Shown: piece by piece, positions 20,902 to 30,313 of the stretch
Position numbering within the stretch: the stretch's first letter is position 1
Layout: each line of letters starts with the position of its first letter
Source of the DNA: Myxococcales bacterium
GTDB taxonomy: Bacteria > Myxococcota > B64-G9
Direction of reading: 5' to 3'
Assembly: GCA_012798435.1 (NCBI GenBank)
Contig: JAAZNF010000007.1
Location: 1 to 64,000, forward strand
DNA: 64,000 nucleotides
Notes under the pieces: generated by a model
What the model saw: only the letters and a program-made list of their open reading frames with translations
The model's database searches: none
What the model was told of the DNA's origin: nothing
Made by a program: the position numbers and the translations under genes

Positions 20902-23900
20902 GGCCGACCCGCCAGGCGGAACCCGTCCAGCCGCAGGCCCAGCGTCTCCTCGCCCTGGCGCAGCAACTCCCGCGGATCGCCGTCGAGGGCGGAGAAATCC
21001 AGCGGATACAGCCGCACCACCGTGCCGTCGCCTACTCCGAGCAGCTTCGAATCCTGCGAGAACTCGATGGCCACCACGCCCCCGCGGCAGGCGATGATCA
21101 GCAGCGGCCGCCCGTCCCGGGCCGACCATACCCGCACCGTGCCGTCATCGCTGCCGGTGGCGAGGAGCTTCCCGTCCGGCGAGAAGCGGACCGAGTTCAC
21201 CCACTGGGAATGCCCCGCAAGCGCGAACACCTGCTTGCCGCTCTCGATGTCCCAGACCAGCGCCTTGCCGTCTTTGCCGGAGGTGGCGATGCGCTTCCCA
21301 TCCGGCGAGAACACCACGTCCGAGATCCAGTCGCTGTGCCCGCCGAGCACCTTCACCTGCTCGCCGGTGCGGACGTCCCATAGCCGCGCGGTGAGATCGT
21401 TGGAGGCCGAGGCCAGGGTGCGCCCGTCGGGAGAGAACACCACCTTGTCCACCGCCTCCCGGTGCCCCTGGAACACCCGGCGCTCCCGCCCGGTGGCGAC
21501 CTCCCACAGCCGTACCGTGCGGTCGGTCCCGGAGGTGGCCAGGAGCGCGCCGTCAGGAGAGAAGGCGGCGCCGTACACCATGTCGCCGTGCCCGCGCAGC
21601 GTGCGCGCCAGCTTGCCGCTGTCTCCGTCCCACAACCGCACCAGCCGATCCCGGCAGGCGGTGGCGATCAGGATGCCGTCGGGGCTGAAGACCACCCGGT
21701 CCACCACCTCGCCGTGGCCGGCCAGGCGCAGCCGCGGCCGGCGCGTTTGCAGATCCCATACCACGGCGCTGCGATCCCAGCCCGAAGTGGCGAGGCGCTT
21801 TCCGTCGGGCGAGAAGGCCATGCCGTAGATTTCTCCGCTGTGCCCGTGCAGCGAGACGAGCGCGGTTTCGGGCGAGAACTCGAACAGGCGCACGCTGCGA
21901 TCGAACGAGGCCGAGGCCAGGTGCTTGCCATCCTGGGAGAAGGCGAGCCCCCACACGAAGTCCTGGTGCACCTCGTTCGCCAGCCACAGCTCGCCGGTGC
22001 CCACCTCCCACAGGCGGATGGACTTGTCATAGCCGGCGGAGGCCAGGAAGCGCCCGTCCCGCGAGAAGGCCAACGCCAGCACGCCGTCGGCGTGACCTTC
22101 CAGTGCCCGTTCCACCGCTCCGGTGTCCATGTCCCAGACGGTGATCTTCTTGCCGTTGTCCCCCGCCAGAAGGCGCCGGCCGTCTGGCGAGAACGCCAGG
22201 GAGAGAACCTCGGCTCCTCGGTCGGCAAGATCGCGCTCGGGCTTTCCGCTTTTCAGGGACCACACGCGCACCCGGCCATCCTCGCCTCCCGAGACGAGCC
22301 GCTGCCCGTCGTGAGAGAAGGCCACCGCGCTGGCCTTGCCCCGGTGAGCCAGGAGCCGGCGCTGGGCCTTGCCGTCGATGCGCCATAGACGCACGCTGCC
22401 ATCTCCCAGGGCGGCGCACACTTCGTCCCCGTTGGGGGAGAATCGCACCGCGTGCGCCGCCGGCCCGCCCGCGCTCAGGCGGCGTTCCTTGCGGGACGGC
22501 CAATCCCATACCGCCACGACGCCGTTGCGACCGCCCGCGGCGAGGTACTCTCCGTCCGGCGAGAACGCGACGGTGAGCACCTTTTCCAGGCCGGCCTCGA
22601 GTTCTCCCGCCGGCTCTCCGCCGGGAAGCCGCCACAAGCGGACGCGCCCGTCGTAACTGCCAGCGGCCAGGAGCGCCTCCTTCGGCGAGAAGTCCACGCC
22701 GGTGAACACCTCCGGCCCGCCGAGGGTCCGCTGCAAACGCAGCAACGAGTGCAGGCGGCCGCGGAACACCAGGGAGGCGGCCTGCACTCGAAGGTCGCGA
22801 CTCCCGGGATGGGAGTCGGCGAACGCCGGCTGGTGGTCGGGCGAACCCGGGTGGGCCGGGTTGTGGAGCAGAGAGGCCGCGGCGAACACCTCCGCCGCCA
22901 GGAAGCGCGAATCCTCCGCCAGCCGGCCGGCTTTCTCTGCGTAGGCCTGCGCCAGGTGATAGCCGGCGGTGAGCCGCTCGGCGTGCTCCTGTGCAAGCGC
23001 CGCCGCCTCGCGTTCGCGGGCCTGGCTCTCGCTCTTCCGGGCGTAAGATTCGTTGCGAAGCGCCAGCGACACCAGCACCAGCGCCACCACGATGGTGAGG
23101 ACGGCCGCCCCCGCGGCCACGATGGCGGCCTTGTTCTGCGCGGCGAAACGGCGGAGCAGCTCGAGGGAGCTATAGCGGTAGGCGCCCACCTTGCCGCCGG
23201 TCATGAAGGCGTTGATCTCGCTGGCGAACTCCCGGGCGCTCTGGTACCGCTCCGCGGGCTCGCGCTGCAAGGCCTTGTGGCAGATGGCCACCAGCTCACG
23301 CGGTGCCGCGGCGCATAGCTCGGTCACCGGCCGTACCGGATCCCGGCCCACGCGGACGATGATCTCCATGGCCACCGCGCCCGGGAAAGGCGGCTGGCCG
23401 GTGAGGATCTCGTACAGCACCGCGCCCAGGCCCCACACGTCCGAGCGCTCGTCGATGGCGTCGATCTGGCCGCGGGCCTGCTCCGGGCTCATGTAGGAGG
23501 GCGTGCCGATGGCCGTGCCGTCGGAGGTCTTGCCCCCGCCCTGGTGCATCAGACGCAGGTCCTTCTCCAGGTCGCGGGCGCGGATGTCCTTCTGTCCTTT
23601 CACCTTGGCGATGCCCCAGTCGAGCAGCACCGTCTCGCCGAACTCGCCCACCATGACGTTCTCGGGCTTGATGTCGCGGTGCACCACGCCGCGGCTGTGG
23701 GCGTAGGCGATGGCGTTGCACAGGTCCCAGAAAGCCCCGAGCAGCTTCAGCCGATCCGGCAGGCCCTGGCAGGCCTTGAGTTTCTTGGCCAGCGTCTCGC
23801 CGCGCACGAATCGCATGGTGTAGTACAGCGTGCCGTCGGCGCGCCGCCCCACCTCGTGGACCGGCACGATGTTGGGGTGCTCGAGCTGGGCGGTGACGCG

Positions 23901-24344
23901 CGCCTCGCGCAAAAAGCGCACCATGCCCGGTGTCGAGCGCATGCTGGAGGGGTAGGAGCCGCTCTCGTCGCGGGCCCCCTCCGTGAGCAGCTCCTTGATG
24001 GCCACGTCACGCCCGATGTGCTCGTCGAAGGCCAGCAGCACCCGCGCCTGCCCGCCGCGGCCGTGGACTCCCTTCACCGTGTAGCGGCCGGCCTGCTCCG
24101 GGCTGACCCGCTCGTCGTCGTCGGCCAGCCGCATCTCGGGCAGCCCCGGATCCACCGAGGTGGGCAGCGGCGGTGGTTCGGCCCCGGCGCCCGGCCAGCG
24201 GCGGGGCTGGCTCTCGCTCACCGTGGGCAGATCCAGGCGTTCCTTCACCCCGCGCGCGGTATTTTCCAGCGGGCCTGGGGTACCCGGCGCTCCCTCGGCC
24301 AGCGTGGGCGAATCCGATCCGGGTATTTTTCTACGTTCGCTCAA
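20898..24344 (-). CDS. Ser/Thr protein kinase fused to 14 WD40 repeats
   Basis: A eukaryote-like kinase of 1,148 residues with a sensor-like WD40 half. After a ~85-residue Pro-rich leader, the kinase domain shows GRGGQARVLLAF, Lys in DVAIKEL, catalytic HRDIKPENVM, DWG in place of DFG, and TPSYMSPEQ. One membrane segment lies near residue 405-430 (AAVLTIVVALVLVSLAL), then a helical region, then 14 WD40 repeats, enough for two seven-bladed propellers, probably periplasmic. The start codon is TTG at 24344 with GAGGCG upstream; the next in-frame ATG is near residue 71 and still before the kinase domain. It overlaps the radical SAM gene by 4 bases. Confidence 0.9.
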   Translation of the reverse strand: MSERRKIPGSDSPTLAEGAPGTPGPLENTARGVKERLDLPTVSESQPRRWPGAGAEPPPLPTSVDPGLPEMRLADDDERVSPEQAGRYTVKGVHGRGGQARVLLAFDEHIGRDVAIKELLTEGARDESGSYPSSMRSTPGMVRFLREARVTAQLEHPNIVPVHEVGRRADGTLYYTMRFVRGETLAKKLKACQGLPDRLKLLGAFWDLCNAIAYAHSRGVVHRDIKPENVMVGEFGETVLLDWGIAKVKGQKDIRARDLEKDLRLMHQGGGKTSDGTAIGTPSYMSPEQARGQIDAIDERSDVWGLGAVLYEILTGQPPFPGAVAMEIIVRVGRDPVRPVTELCAAAPRELVAICHKALQREPAERYQSAREFASEINAFMTGGKVGAYRYSSLELLRRFAAQNKAAIVAAGAAVLTIVVALVLVSLALRNESYARKSESQAREREAAALAQEHAERLTAGYHLAQAYAEKAGRLAEDSRFLAAEVFAAASLLHNPAHPGSPDHQPAFADSHPGSRDLRVQAASLVFRGRLHSLLRLQRTLGGPEVFTGVDFSPKEALLAAGSYDGRVRLWRLPGGEPAGELEAGLEKVLTVAFSPDGEYLAAGGRNGVVAVWDWPSRKERRLSAGGPAAHAVRFSPNGDEVCAALGDGSVRLWRIDGKAQRRLLAHRGKASAVAFSHDGQRLVSGGEDGRVRVWSLKSGKPERDLADRGAEVLSLAFSPDGRRLLAGDNGKKITVWDMDTGAVERALEGHADGVLALAFSRDGRFLASAGYDKSIRLWEVGTGELWLANEVHQDFVWGLAFSQDGKHLASASFDRSVRLFEFSPETALVSLHGHSGEIYGMAFSPDGKRLATSGWDRSAVVWDLQTRRPRLRLAGHGEVVDRVVFSPDGILIATACRDRLVRLWDGDSGKLARTLRGHGDMVYGAAFSPDGALLATSGTDRTVRLWEVATGRERRVFQGHREAVDKVVFSPDGRTLASASNDLTARLWDVRTGEQVKVLGGHSDWISDVVFSPDGKRIATSGKDGKALVWDIESGKQVFALAGHSQWVNSVRFSPDGKLLATGSDDGTVRVWSARDGRPLLIIACRGGVVAIEFSQDSKLLGVGDGTVVRLYPLDFSALDGDPRELLRQGEETLGLRLDGFRLAGRP

Positions 24345-24374
24345 CGGTGCGCCTCAAGGTCAAGCTAGCGCCGG

Positions 24375-25022
24375 TCAGGGATCCTGCGCCGTGGCCGCGC
24401 GGATGCGCACATCGTCGAAGAACAGCCGCGCCGCCCAGTCGTTGAAGGCGAAGCGATCGTGCCCCGTCCCTCGCAGCGGCTCGGAGTCGTAGTAGTCGAG
24501 CAGCAGCTTGTCGTCCACGTACCACTTGATGACCTTGTCCCGCCGCACGACCTTCATGCGGTAGCTGCGCCCCGGCTCCACCAGCCCCGGCCGGGCCAGC
24601 TCCTGCCGGTCGGCCCCGTGTTCGTCCAGGCGCGCGATGCAGGAGATGCTGTTCTTCCAGCCGCCGAAGATCAATATGTAGCCCGAGGCGTGATCCCGGC
24701 CGTTTGCGAAGATCTCGAACTTGATGTCCCCGTCCGGGCTCTCGCTGCGGGCGGTCATCTCGATCACCGCGTCGTCCGGCAGGGAGGCGCGCAGCCACAG
24801 CGGGCGGTTCTGGGCGCCGGCCACGGTGATCTCGCCGTCCTGGATGCGCCACACCGGATCGCCGCTCCAGCGCTCGCCCAGCTCGACGCGGTTGAAGTCG
24901 TCGAAGAACGGCATGGGTGCTAGATTCTCCTCCTTGCGCGAACAGCCTAAAAACAGCAATCCCACCAGGCAGACCTTGCCGATGGATGCACATCCTCTCG
25001 GACGCTTTTCCCTGACGGACAT
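24375..25022 (-). CDS. lipoprotein with LamG/DUF1080-like beta domain
   Basis: A 215-residue predicted lipoprotein. The ATG at 25022 has AAGGGGGG at good spacing; the signal peptide ends LLFLGC at Cys27. The mature part starts PFFDDFNRVELGERWSG and continues with the pattern of concanavalin-like sandwich domains (WRIQDGEITVAG, YRMKVVRRDKVIKWYVDDKLLLDYYD, FAFNDWAARLFFDDVRIR). Such domains usually bind sugars or scaffold proteins; no catalytic residues are evident. It begins 14 bases after the Cys-rich gene of the oxidoreductase operon and ends 30 bases before the kinase gene, so it may belong to either. Confidence 0.75.
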   Translation of the reverse strand: MSVREKRPRGCASIGKVCLVGLLFLGCSRKEENLAPMPFFDDFNRVELGERWSGDPVWRIQDGEITVAGAQNRPLWLRASLPDDAVIEMTARSESPDGDIKFEIFANGRDHASGYILIFGGWKNSISCIARLDEHGADRQELARPGLVEPGRSYRMKVVRRDKVIKWYVDDKLLLDYYDSEPLRGTGHDRFAFNDWAARLFFDDVRIRAATAQDP

Positions 25023-25036
25023 GCTGCAGCCCCCCT

Positions 25037-25471
25037 TCACATCTTGGGCCGGCGCTCCTCAGAGTAGAGCTGGGCGATCTGGGCGTCCAGGTCCACGATG
25101 GTGAGCTCGTGGTTGCGACAGCCCACCGTGGGGCAAGCGCGCACCTCGCCGCCGTTGGGAAGTTGGATGGCGAACATGGGCACCTGGCACATGCCGCACT
25201 GGGTCTCCACCGAGAGCGACACGTTGCAGTGCGGGCAGTAGGCGTCGACCACGTCGCCCTTCTTCAAGGGCAGGTCGCACTGGTACTCGAAGACGCCGTA
25301 CAGCGGGTTGAAGTGGATCAGCCCCATCTTGCCGCGCAAGCGCACCGCCGCGGTGATGGCCGCCTTGCCCGAGAACAGCTTGCGCCGGTTCATGAGCGAG
25401 CAGCCGTTGGGGCAACGCCCGTCGTGGATGCAGATGCGGCCGGGCGGGATCTTGACCTTGACTTCTTCCAT
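25037..25471 (-). CDS. Cys-rich protein of unknown function in the oxidoreductase operon
   Basis: A 144-residue protein I do not recognise. The N-terminal half has ICIHDGRCPNGCSL and a basic stretch; the C-terminal half has CPHCNVSLSVETQCGMC and ACPTVGCRNHEL, so three or four Cys pairs that look like zinc-ribbon or Fe-S ligands. It starts MEEVKVKIPPGR at an ATG sharing one base with the stop codon of the polyferredoxin gene (TGATG), which argues for coupled synthesis and a role in the same complex or in its maturation. The longer in-frame extension runs through the polyferredoxin gene and is rejected. Confidence 0.75.
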   Translation of the reverse strand: MEEVKVKIPPGRICIHDGRCPNGCSLMNRRKLFSGKAAITAAVRLRGKMGLIHFNPLYGVFEYQCDLPLKKGDVVDAYCPHCNVSLSVETQCGMCQVPMFAIQLPNGGEVRACPTVGCRNHELTIVDLDAQIAQLYSEERRPKM

Positions 25472-25884
25472 CAGCGGTACTCCAGCGCCTTGGCGGGGCA
25501 GAAGGCGGCGCAGGCCGGGTTGCCCCCGCACAGATCGCACTTCTCGGCACGCCGCGTCTCCCGGTCGAAGTGCATGTGGCCAAAGGGGCAGGCGGCCTCG
25601 CACAGGCCGCAGCCCACGCAGCGTTCCAGCGAGACCACCAGGGCCCGGGTGCGCTCGTCGCGAGCGATGGCCTGGACCGGGCACACCTTGGCGCAGGCGG
25701 CGTTCTCGCACTGCAGGCAGGTGATCTGCACGAAGCGCTTCTCGCCCGCCGGGTGGACCCGGATGCGCGCGCGCGCCATGCGCCCCGGGCCGCCATGGGC
25801 GAACGAACAGGCCAGCTCGCAGGTGCGGCAGCCGATGCAGCGCCGCGGCATCACCACCAGGGTGCGCTCGACCGCTCCCACCAC
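25471..25884 (-). CDS. HycB/CooF-like protein with four 4Fe-4S motifs
   Basis: A 137-residue electron-transfer protein. Four Cys motifs are seen: CIGCRTCELACS, CLQCENAACAKVCP, CVGCGLCEAACP and CDLCGGNPACAAFCP, the layout of HycB/HydN/CooF subunits carrying four 4Fe-4S clusters. It likely passes electrons between the oxidoreductase and diaphorase halves or to an outside acceptor. The start is uncertain: the GTG at 25884 fits the family N-terminus and lies 16 bases after the NuoG-like stop; a GTG at 25881 is equally possible. Confidence 0.85.
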   Translation of the reverse strand: MVGAVERTLVVMPRRCIGCRTCELACSFAHGGPGRMARARIRVHPAGEKRFVQITCLQCENAACAKVCPVQAIARDERTRALVVSLERCVGCGLCEAACPFGHMHFDRETRRAEKCDLCGGNPACAAFCPAKALEYR

Positions 25885-25900
25885 GAGCGGCGGCGCCTTC

Positions 25901-26653
25901 TCACCAGACCACGCTGGCGAAACGCTGGCTGGCCTGGGACTGCTTGCAGGGCTCGCACACATCGTAATAGTCCTCCGGCAGACCGCGCTTGGCGATGGCG
26001 AAGGCGCGGTGTTTTTCGGTGATCACCGGCTGCCCGCACACCTGGCAGCGGTGGAACTCGAAGCTCTGGCCCCAGATGGTGCGCGCGGCCGGGGTGTCCT
26101 TCATGACGATGCAGCGGGTGGGGCACACCGACAGACAGGCGCCGCACCCCACGCAGCCCTCCGCGGGCTTGCCGAAGGCCGGGCCGACCCGCTTCTTCTC
26201 GCCCCGGCCCACGGCGGCCAGGGCGTTGTGCCCCAGGGCCGCGCACACCCGCACGCACAGCTCGCACAGGATGCAGTTGGCGATCCCCGCGTCGGGCGGC
26301 GGCTGCAAGCGCGGCCGCACCCCCCAGCGCGCGGCCAGCTCGCGCAGCACCGGGCTCCCCGGGGCGCGCAGCAAGAGGAGCTCCAGGTTGGTGGCCCGGT
26401 CGCGGCGGATCTCGGGCGAGTCGGTGCTGATACGCAGGCCATCCTCGGCCTTCATGTTGCACGAGGTGGAGATCCCCGGCCGCGCGCCGGACCGCACCTC
26501 CACCAGGCACAGGCGGCAGGCGCCGATGCTCTCCACCGCCTCGTGGTAGCACAGGGCCGGGATGTCGAAGCCCGCGCGCCGCGCCACCATGAGCACGCTC
26601 TCGCCCGGCTCGGCCTTCACTTCCTGCTCGTCGATGAAAATGCGAATGGCCAT
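25901..26653 (-). CDS. truncated NuoG/HydA-like Fe-S adapter subunit
   Basis: A 250-residue protein like the N-terminus of NuoG or of the HydA subunit of bifurcating hydrogenases, without any catalytic domain. In order: a ferredoxin-type 2Fe-2S domain (ALCYHEAVESIGACRLC with later CNM); no HxxxC-type N5 motif in the linker; CILCELCVRVC and CVGCGACLSVC for two 4Fe-4S clusters; and a C-terminal zinc-ribbon-like CQVCG...CEPC. No H-cluster or molybdopterin motif follows. It should relay electrons from the NuoF subunit to another enzyme, here most simply the adjacent 2-oxoacid oxidoreductase. It starts 7 bases after nuoF, with GAGGCGG as ribosome site. Confidence 0.85.
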   Translation of the reverse strand: MAIRIFIDEQEVKAEPGESVLMVARRAGFDIPALCYHEAVESIGACRLCLVEVRSGARPGISTSCNMKAEDGLRISTDSPEIRRDRATNLELLLLRAPGSPVLRELAARWGVRPRLQPPPDAGIANCILCELCVRVCAALGHNALAAVGRGEKKRVGPAFGKPAEGCVGCGACLSVCPTRCIVMKDTPAARTIWGQSFEFHRCQVCGQPVITEKHRAFAIAKRGLPEDYYDVCEPCKQSQASQRFASVVW

Positions 26654-26660
26654 GGCCGCC

Positions 26661-28508
26661 TCACTCCACCCACACCGCGTCCTGCTTGCACACGTCCAGG
26701 CAGATGCCGCACTTGATACATTTTTTCTGGTCGATGACGTGCAGCTTCTTGACCGTGCCGGTGATGGCCTGCTGCGGGCAGCGCTTGGCGCACAGGGTGC
26801 AGCCGTTGCACTTGTCGTTGATGGTGTAGGTGATCAGCGCCTTGCACACCTTGGCCGGGCAGCGGCGATCACGCACGTGGGCCAGGATCTCCTCGCGGAA
26901 GTACTTGAGCGTCGACTCCACCGGGTTGACCGCGGTGGAGCCGAGCGCGCACAGCGAGGTAGCCTTCACCGTGCGCGCCAGCTCCTCGACGAGCTCGAGC
27001 GTGTGCTCCGAGCCGCGCCCCTCGGCGATGTCGGTGAACAGTCGGTGGAGCTGGTACAGCCCGTCGCGGCAACTGGTGCAGTTTCCGCAGGACTCGAACT
27101 TGAGGAAGTTGAGGAAGTAGCGCGCCACGTCCACCATGCAGGTGGACTCGTCCATCACGATCATGCCCCCCGAGCCCATCATGGCGCCCTCGCGCACCAG
27201 GGTGTCGAAGTCCACCGGGATGTCCAGCTTGGACGCGGGCAGGCAACCGCCGGAGGGGCCGCCGGTCTGCACCGCCTTGAACTTCTTCCCGCCCGGGATG
27301 CCCCCGCCGATGTCGAAGACGATCTGGCGCAGGGAGATGCCCATGGGGACTTCCACCAGGCCGGTGTTGTTCACCTTTCCCACCAGCGAGAAGATCTTGG
27401 TGCCGGTGGACTTCTCGGTGCCGATGGCGCGGTACCAGTCCGCCCCCCGATCGATGATCCAGGGCACGTTGGCCCAGGTCTCCACGTTGTTGATGTTGGT
27501 GGGCCGGCCCCACAACCCCGACTGCGCCGGGTAGGGCGGGCGCCGCCGCGGCACGCCGCGCCGCCCCTCGATGGAGGCGATCATGGCGCTCTCCTCGCCG
27601 CACACGAAGGCCCCGCCGCCGCGGTAGATGCGCAGATCGAAGGCGAAGCCGCTGCCCAGGATGTTCTCGCCGAGCAGCCCCGCCTCGCGCGCCGCGGCCA
27701 CCGCCCGGCCCAGGCGCTCCACCGCCAGCGGGTACTCCTGGCGGATGTACACGCAGCCGGTGCTCGCCCCGATGGCGAATGCCCCGATCAGCATGCCCTC
27801 CAGCACCGAGTGCGGGTTGCCTTCGATCACCGAGCGATCCATGAAGGCCCCGGGATCGCCCTCGTCGGCGTTGCAGATGATCACCTTGTCCGGGCCGGGG
27901 GCGGCCCGGCAGATCTCCCACTTGCGGCCGGTCCAGAACCCGGCCCCGCCGCGCCCGCGCAGGCCCGACTTCTTGACCTCCTCGAGCACCTTCTCGGGGC
28001 CCATGGCGAAGGCCTTGGCCAAGGCCCGGTAGCCGCCCAGGGCCAGGTAGTCGTCCAGGCTGGCGGGATCGAGCAGGCCGTTGTTCTTGAGCACCAGGCG
28101 CTGCTGGTGCATGTAGAAGGGGATGTCCTCTTCCTTCTCGTAGGCCTTGCCGCTCACCGGGTCGCGGTACAGCAGCCGCTCCACCACCCGGCCGCCGGCG
28201 AGATCCTCGCGCACGATCTCGGGCACGTCCTCGGGTTTCACCTTGGTGTACAGCCTTCCCGCGGGGAAGATCAGCACCAGCGGGCCGCGCTCGCAGAAAC
28301 CGTGACAGCCGGTGGCGCGGAGTTCGATCTTTCCCTTCAGGGAGGCCTTGGCGAGCTCGGCCTCGAACACCGGCAAGAGTTTCGCCGAGCCGAAGGCCTT
28401 GCAGCCAGTCCCGGCGCACACCGCCACCGCGCGCCGATCGGGGGCGCGCCCGGCGGCCACCTTGTGGCGGTAGGATTCCAGGTCCTTTTCGCTCGAAAAG
28501 CGCGGCAT
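26661..28508 (-). CDS. nuoF: NuoF/HydB-type NAD(H)- and FMN-binding diaphorase subunit
   Basis: A 615-residue diaphorase subunit of the extended HydB type found in electron-bifurcating enzymes, longer than the ~430-residue complex I NuoF. It has an N-terminal thioredoxin-like 2Fe-2S domain (Cys31, 36, 68 and 72), the FMN/NAD core (GLRGRGGAGFWTGRKW, GDPGAFMDRS), the N3-type 4Fe-4S motif ESCGNCTSCRDG, and a C-terminal 2[4Fe-4S] domain (CNGCTLCAKRCP, CIKCGICLDVCK). It oxidises NADH or reduces NAD+. The ATG shares one base with the nuoE stop (TGATG). Neighbours are a 2-oxoacid:ferredoxin oxidoreductase rather than a hydrogenase or complex I. Confidence 0.93.
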   Translation of the reverse strand: MPRFSSEKDLESYRHKVAAGRAPDRRAVAVCAGTGCKAFGSAKLLPVFEAELAKASLKGKIELRATGCHGFCERGPLVLIFPAGRLYTKVKPEDVPEIVREDLAGGRVVERLLYRDPVSGKAYEKEEDIPFYMHQQRLVLKNNGLLDPASLDDYLALGGYRALAKAFAMGPEKVLEEVKKSGLRGRGGAGFWTGRKWEICRAAPGPDKVIICNADEGDPGAFMDRSVIEGNPHSVLEGMLIGAFAIGASTGCVYIRQEYPLAVERLGRAVAAAREAGLLGENILGSGFAFDLRIYRGGGAFVCGEESAMIASIEGRRGVPRRRPPYPAQSGLWGRPTNINNVETWANVPWIIDRGADWYRAIGTEKSTGTKIFSLVGKVNNTGLVEVPMGISLRQIVFDIGGGIPGGKKFKAVQTGGPSGGCLPASKLDIPVDFDTLVREGAMMGSGGMIVMDESTCMVDVARYFLNFLKFESCGNCTSCRDGLYQLHRLFTDIAEGRGSEHTLELVEELARTVKATSLCALGSTAVNPVESTLKYFREEILAHVRDRRCPAKVCKALITYTINDKCNGCTLCAKRCPQQAITGTVKKLHVIDQKKCIKCGICLDVCKQDAVWVE

Positions 28509-29002
28509 CAGGATTTCCCTTCCTTGAGCACGGAGTCCACCAGCTTGGGCAGCCGGCCGGTGGTCATGTTGCCGTGGTATTCGCCGTCCACGATGAGCAG
28601 CGGCCCCAGCGCGCAGGCCCCCACGCAGTTCACCGTCTCCAAAGTCACCGAGAGGTCGGGCGTGGTGCCACCGGCGCGGACCTTCAGGTCGCGCTCGAGT
28701 TGGTCGAGGAGCTTGGGCGCGCCGCGCACGTGGCAGGCGGTGCCCATGCACACGGTGCACACGTGCTTGCCGCGCGGCTTGAGGTGGAAGCCCTCGTAGA
28801 AGGTGGCCACTCCGAACACCTGGGCCTGGGAGATCTGGAGGTGCTCCGCGGCGAGCTTCAGCGCCTCCTCGGGCAGGTAGCGGAACTCGGCCTGCAGGTC
28901 GTGCAGCACGTTCACCAGCGCGCCGGCGTCGCCGGCGGGGTGCCGCGACAGGATCTCCTTGACCTTGGCCGTGTCCACGGCCGGTGCGGCGGCGGGGGTC
29001 AT
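28508..29002 (-). CDS. nuoE: NuoE/HydC-like 2Fe-2S diaphorase subunit
   Basis: A 164-residue thioredoxin-like 2Fe-2S protein of the NuoE family, which docks on NuoF and completes the NADH-oxidising module. Cluster ligands are in CTVCMGTACHVRGA and VNCVGACALGP. The N-terminal helical bundle (LVNVLHDLQAEFRYLPEEAL, FGVATFYEGFHLKP) is typical. The ATG at 29002 overlaps the stop of the gamma subunit gene by ATGA, tying diaphorase and oxidoreductase translation together. The upstream in-frame extension runs through the gamma-subunit gene and is not used. Confidence 0.94.
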   Translation of the reverse strand: MTPAAAPAVDTAKVKEILSRHPAGDAGALVNVLHDLQAEFRYLPEEALKLAAEHLQISQAQVFGVATFYEGFHLKPRGKHVCTVCMGTACHVRGAPKLLDQLERDLKVRAGGTTPDLSVTLETVNCVGACALGPLLIVDGEYHGNMTTGRLPKLVDSVLKEGKS

Positions 29003-29548
29003 GATTTCGCTCCTCGGGCCTTGCGCCCTTCCTCGTACCCGGCCTTGAAGGCGGCCACGTTGGCCGGGATGAACTTGGCCTTCTCGGCGAACTCCTCCTC
29101 GATGGCGCGCACGGTGGACTCCAGGCTCACCACCTCGGACCAGCCCACGTACACCCCCAGCATCACCAGGTTGGCGGCCCGGCCGGTGCCGGCCTGCTGC
29201 GCCACCTGGTTGGCGGCCACGTACACCACCTGGCAGTCCTGCCGGTCGGACTTCACCGGCACCAGCGAGGAGTTCACCACGATCAGCCCGCCCGGCTTCA
29301 CCCGCGGGGCGAACTTCTCCAGGCTGGGTTGGTTCATCACCAAAAGCGCCCGCGGGTACACGATGTAGGGCGAGGCCACCGGTTTGTCGGAGATGCACAC
29401 CGTCACGTTGGCCGTGCCGCCGCGCATCTCCGGCCCGTAGCTCGGCAGCCACGAGACCTCCAGGCCCTTCTCCATGGCGGCGTGGGCCAGCAGCTTGCCC
29501 GAGAGCAGCATGCCCTGGCCGCCGAAGCCCGCCATCAGCACTTCGGTG

Positions 29549-29556
<8 letters not shown>
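28999..29556 (-). CDS. 2-oxoacid:ferredoxin oxidoreductase, gamma subunit
   Basis: A 185-residue gamma subunit of the PFOR superfamily. The family signature GFGGQGMLLSGKLLAHAA is near residue 10, then SYGPEMRGGTANVTV and a Rossmann-like core. It helps bind coenzyme A and stabilise the alpha-beta core. The start codon is GTG, overlapping the beta-subunit gene by 8 bases, and the stop overlaps nuoE by 4. The order of delta, alpha, beta, gamma is the one of VorDBAC/KorDABC clusters. Confidence 0.92.

Positions 29557-30309
<753 letters not shown>

Positions 30310-30313
<4 letters not shown>

Noticed and set aside
20880-22740. CRISPR-like periodicity
   Set aside because: The ~125-base period is the WD40 coding repeat of the kinase gene; no conserved direct repeats with unique spacers.
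25901-29002. Hydrogenase or formate dehydrogenase operon
   Set aside because: No H-cluster, NiFe or molybdopterin motif; only diaphorase and adapter subunits are present.
25901-29002. Fragment of respiratory complex I
   Set aside because: NuoF has the extended HydB layout, NuoG is truncated, and no Nuo membrane or NuoB/C/D/I genes are present.
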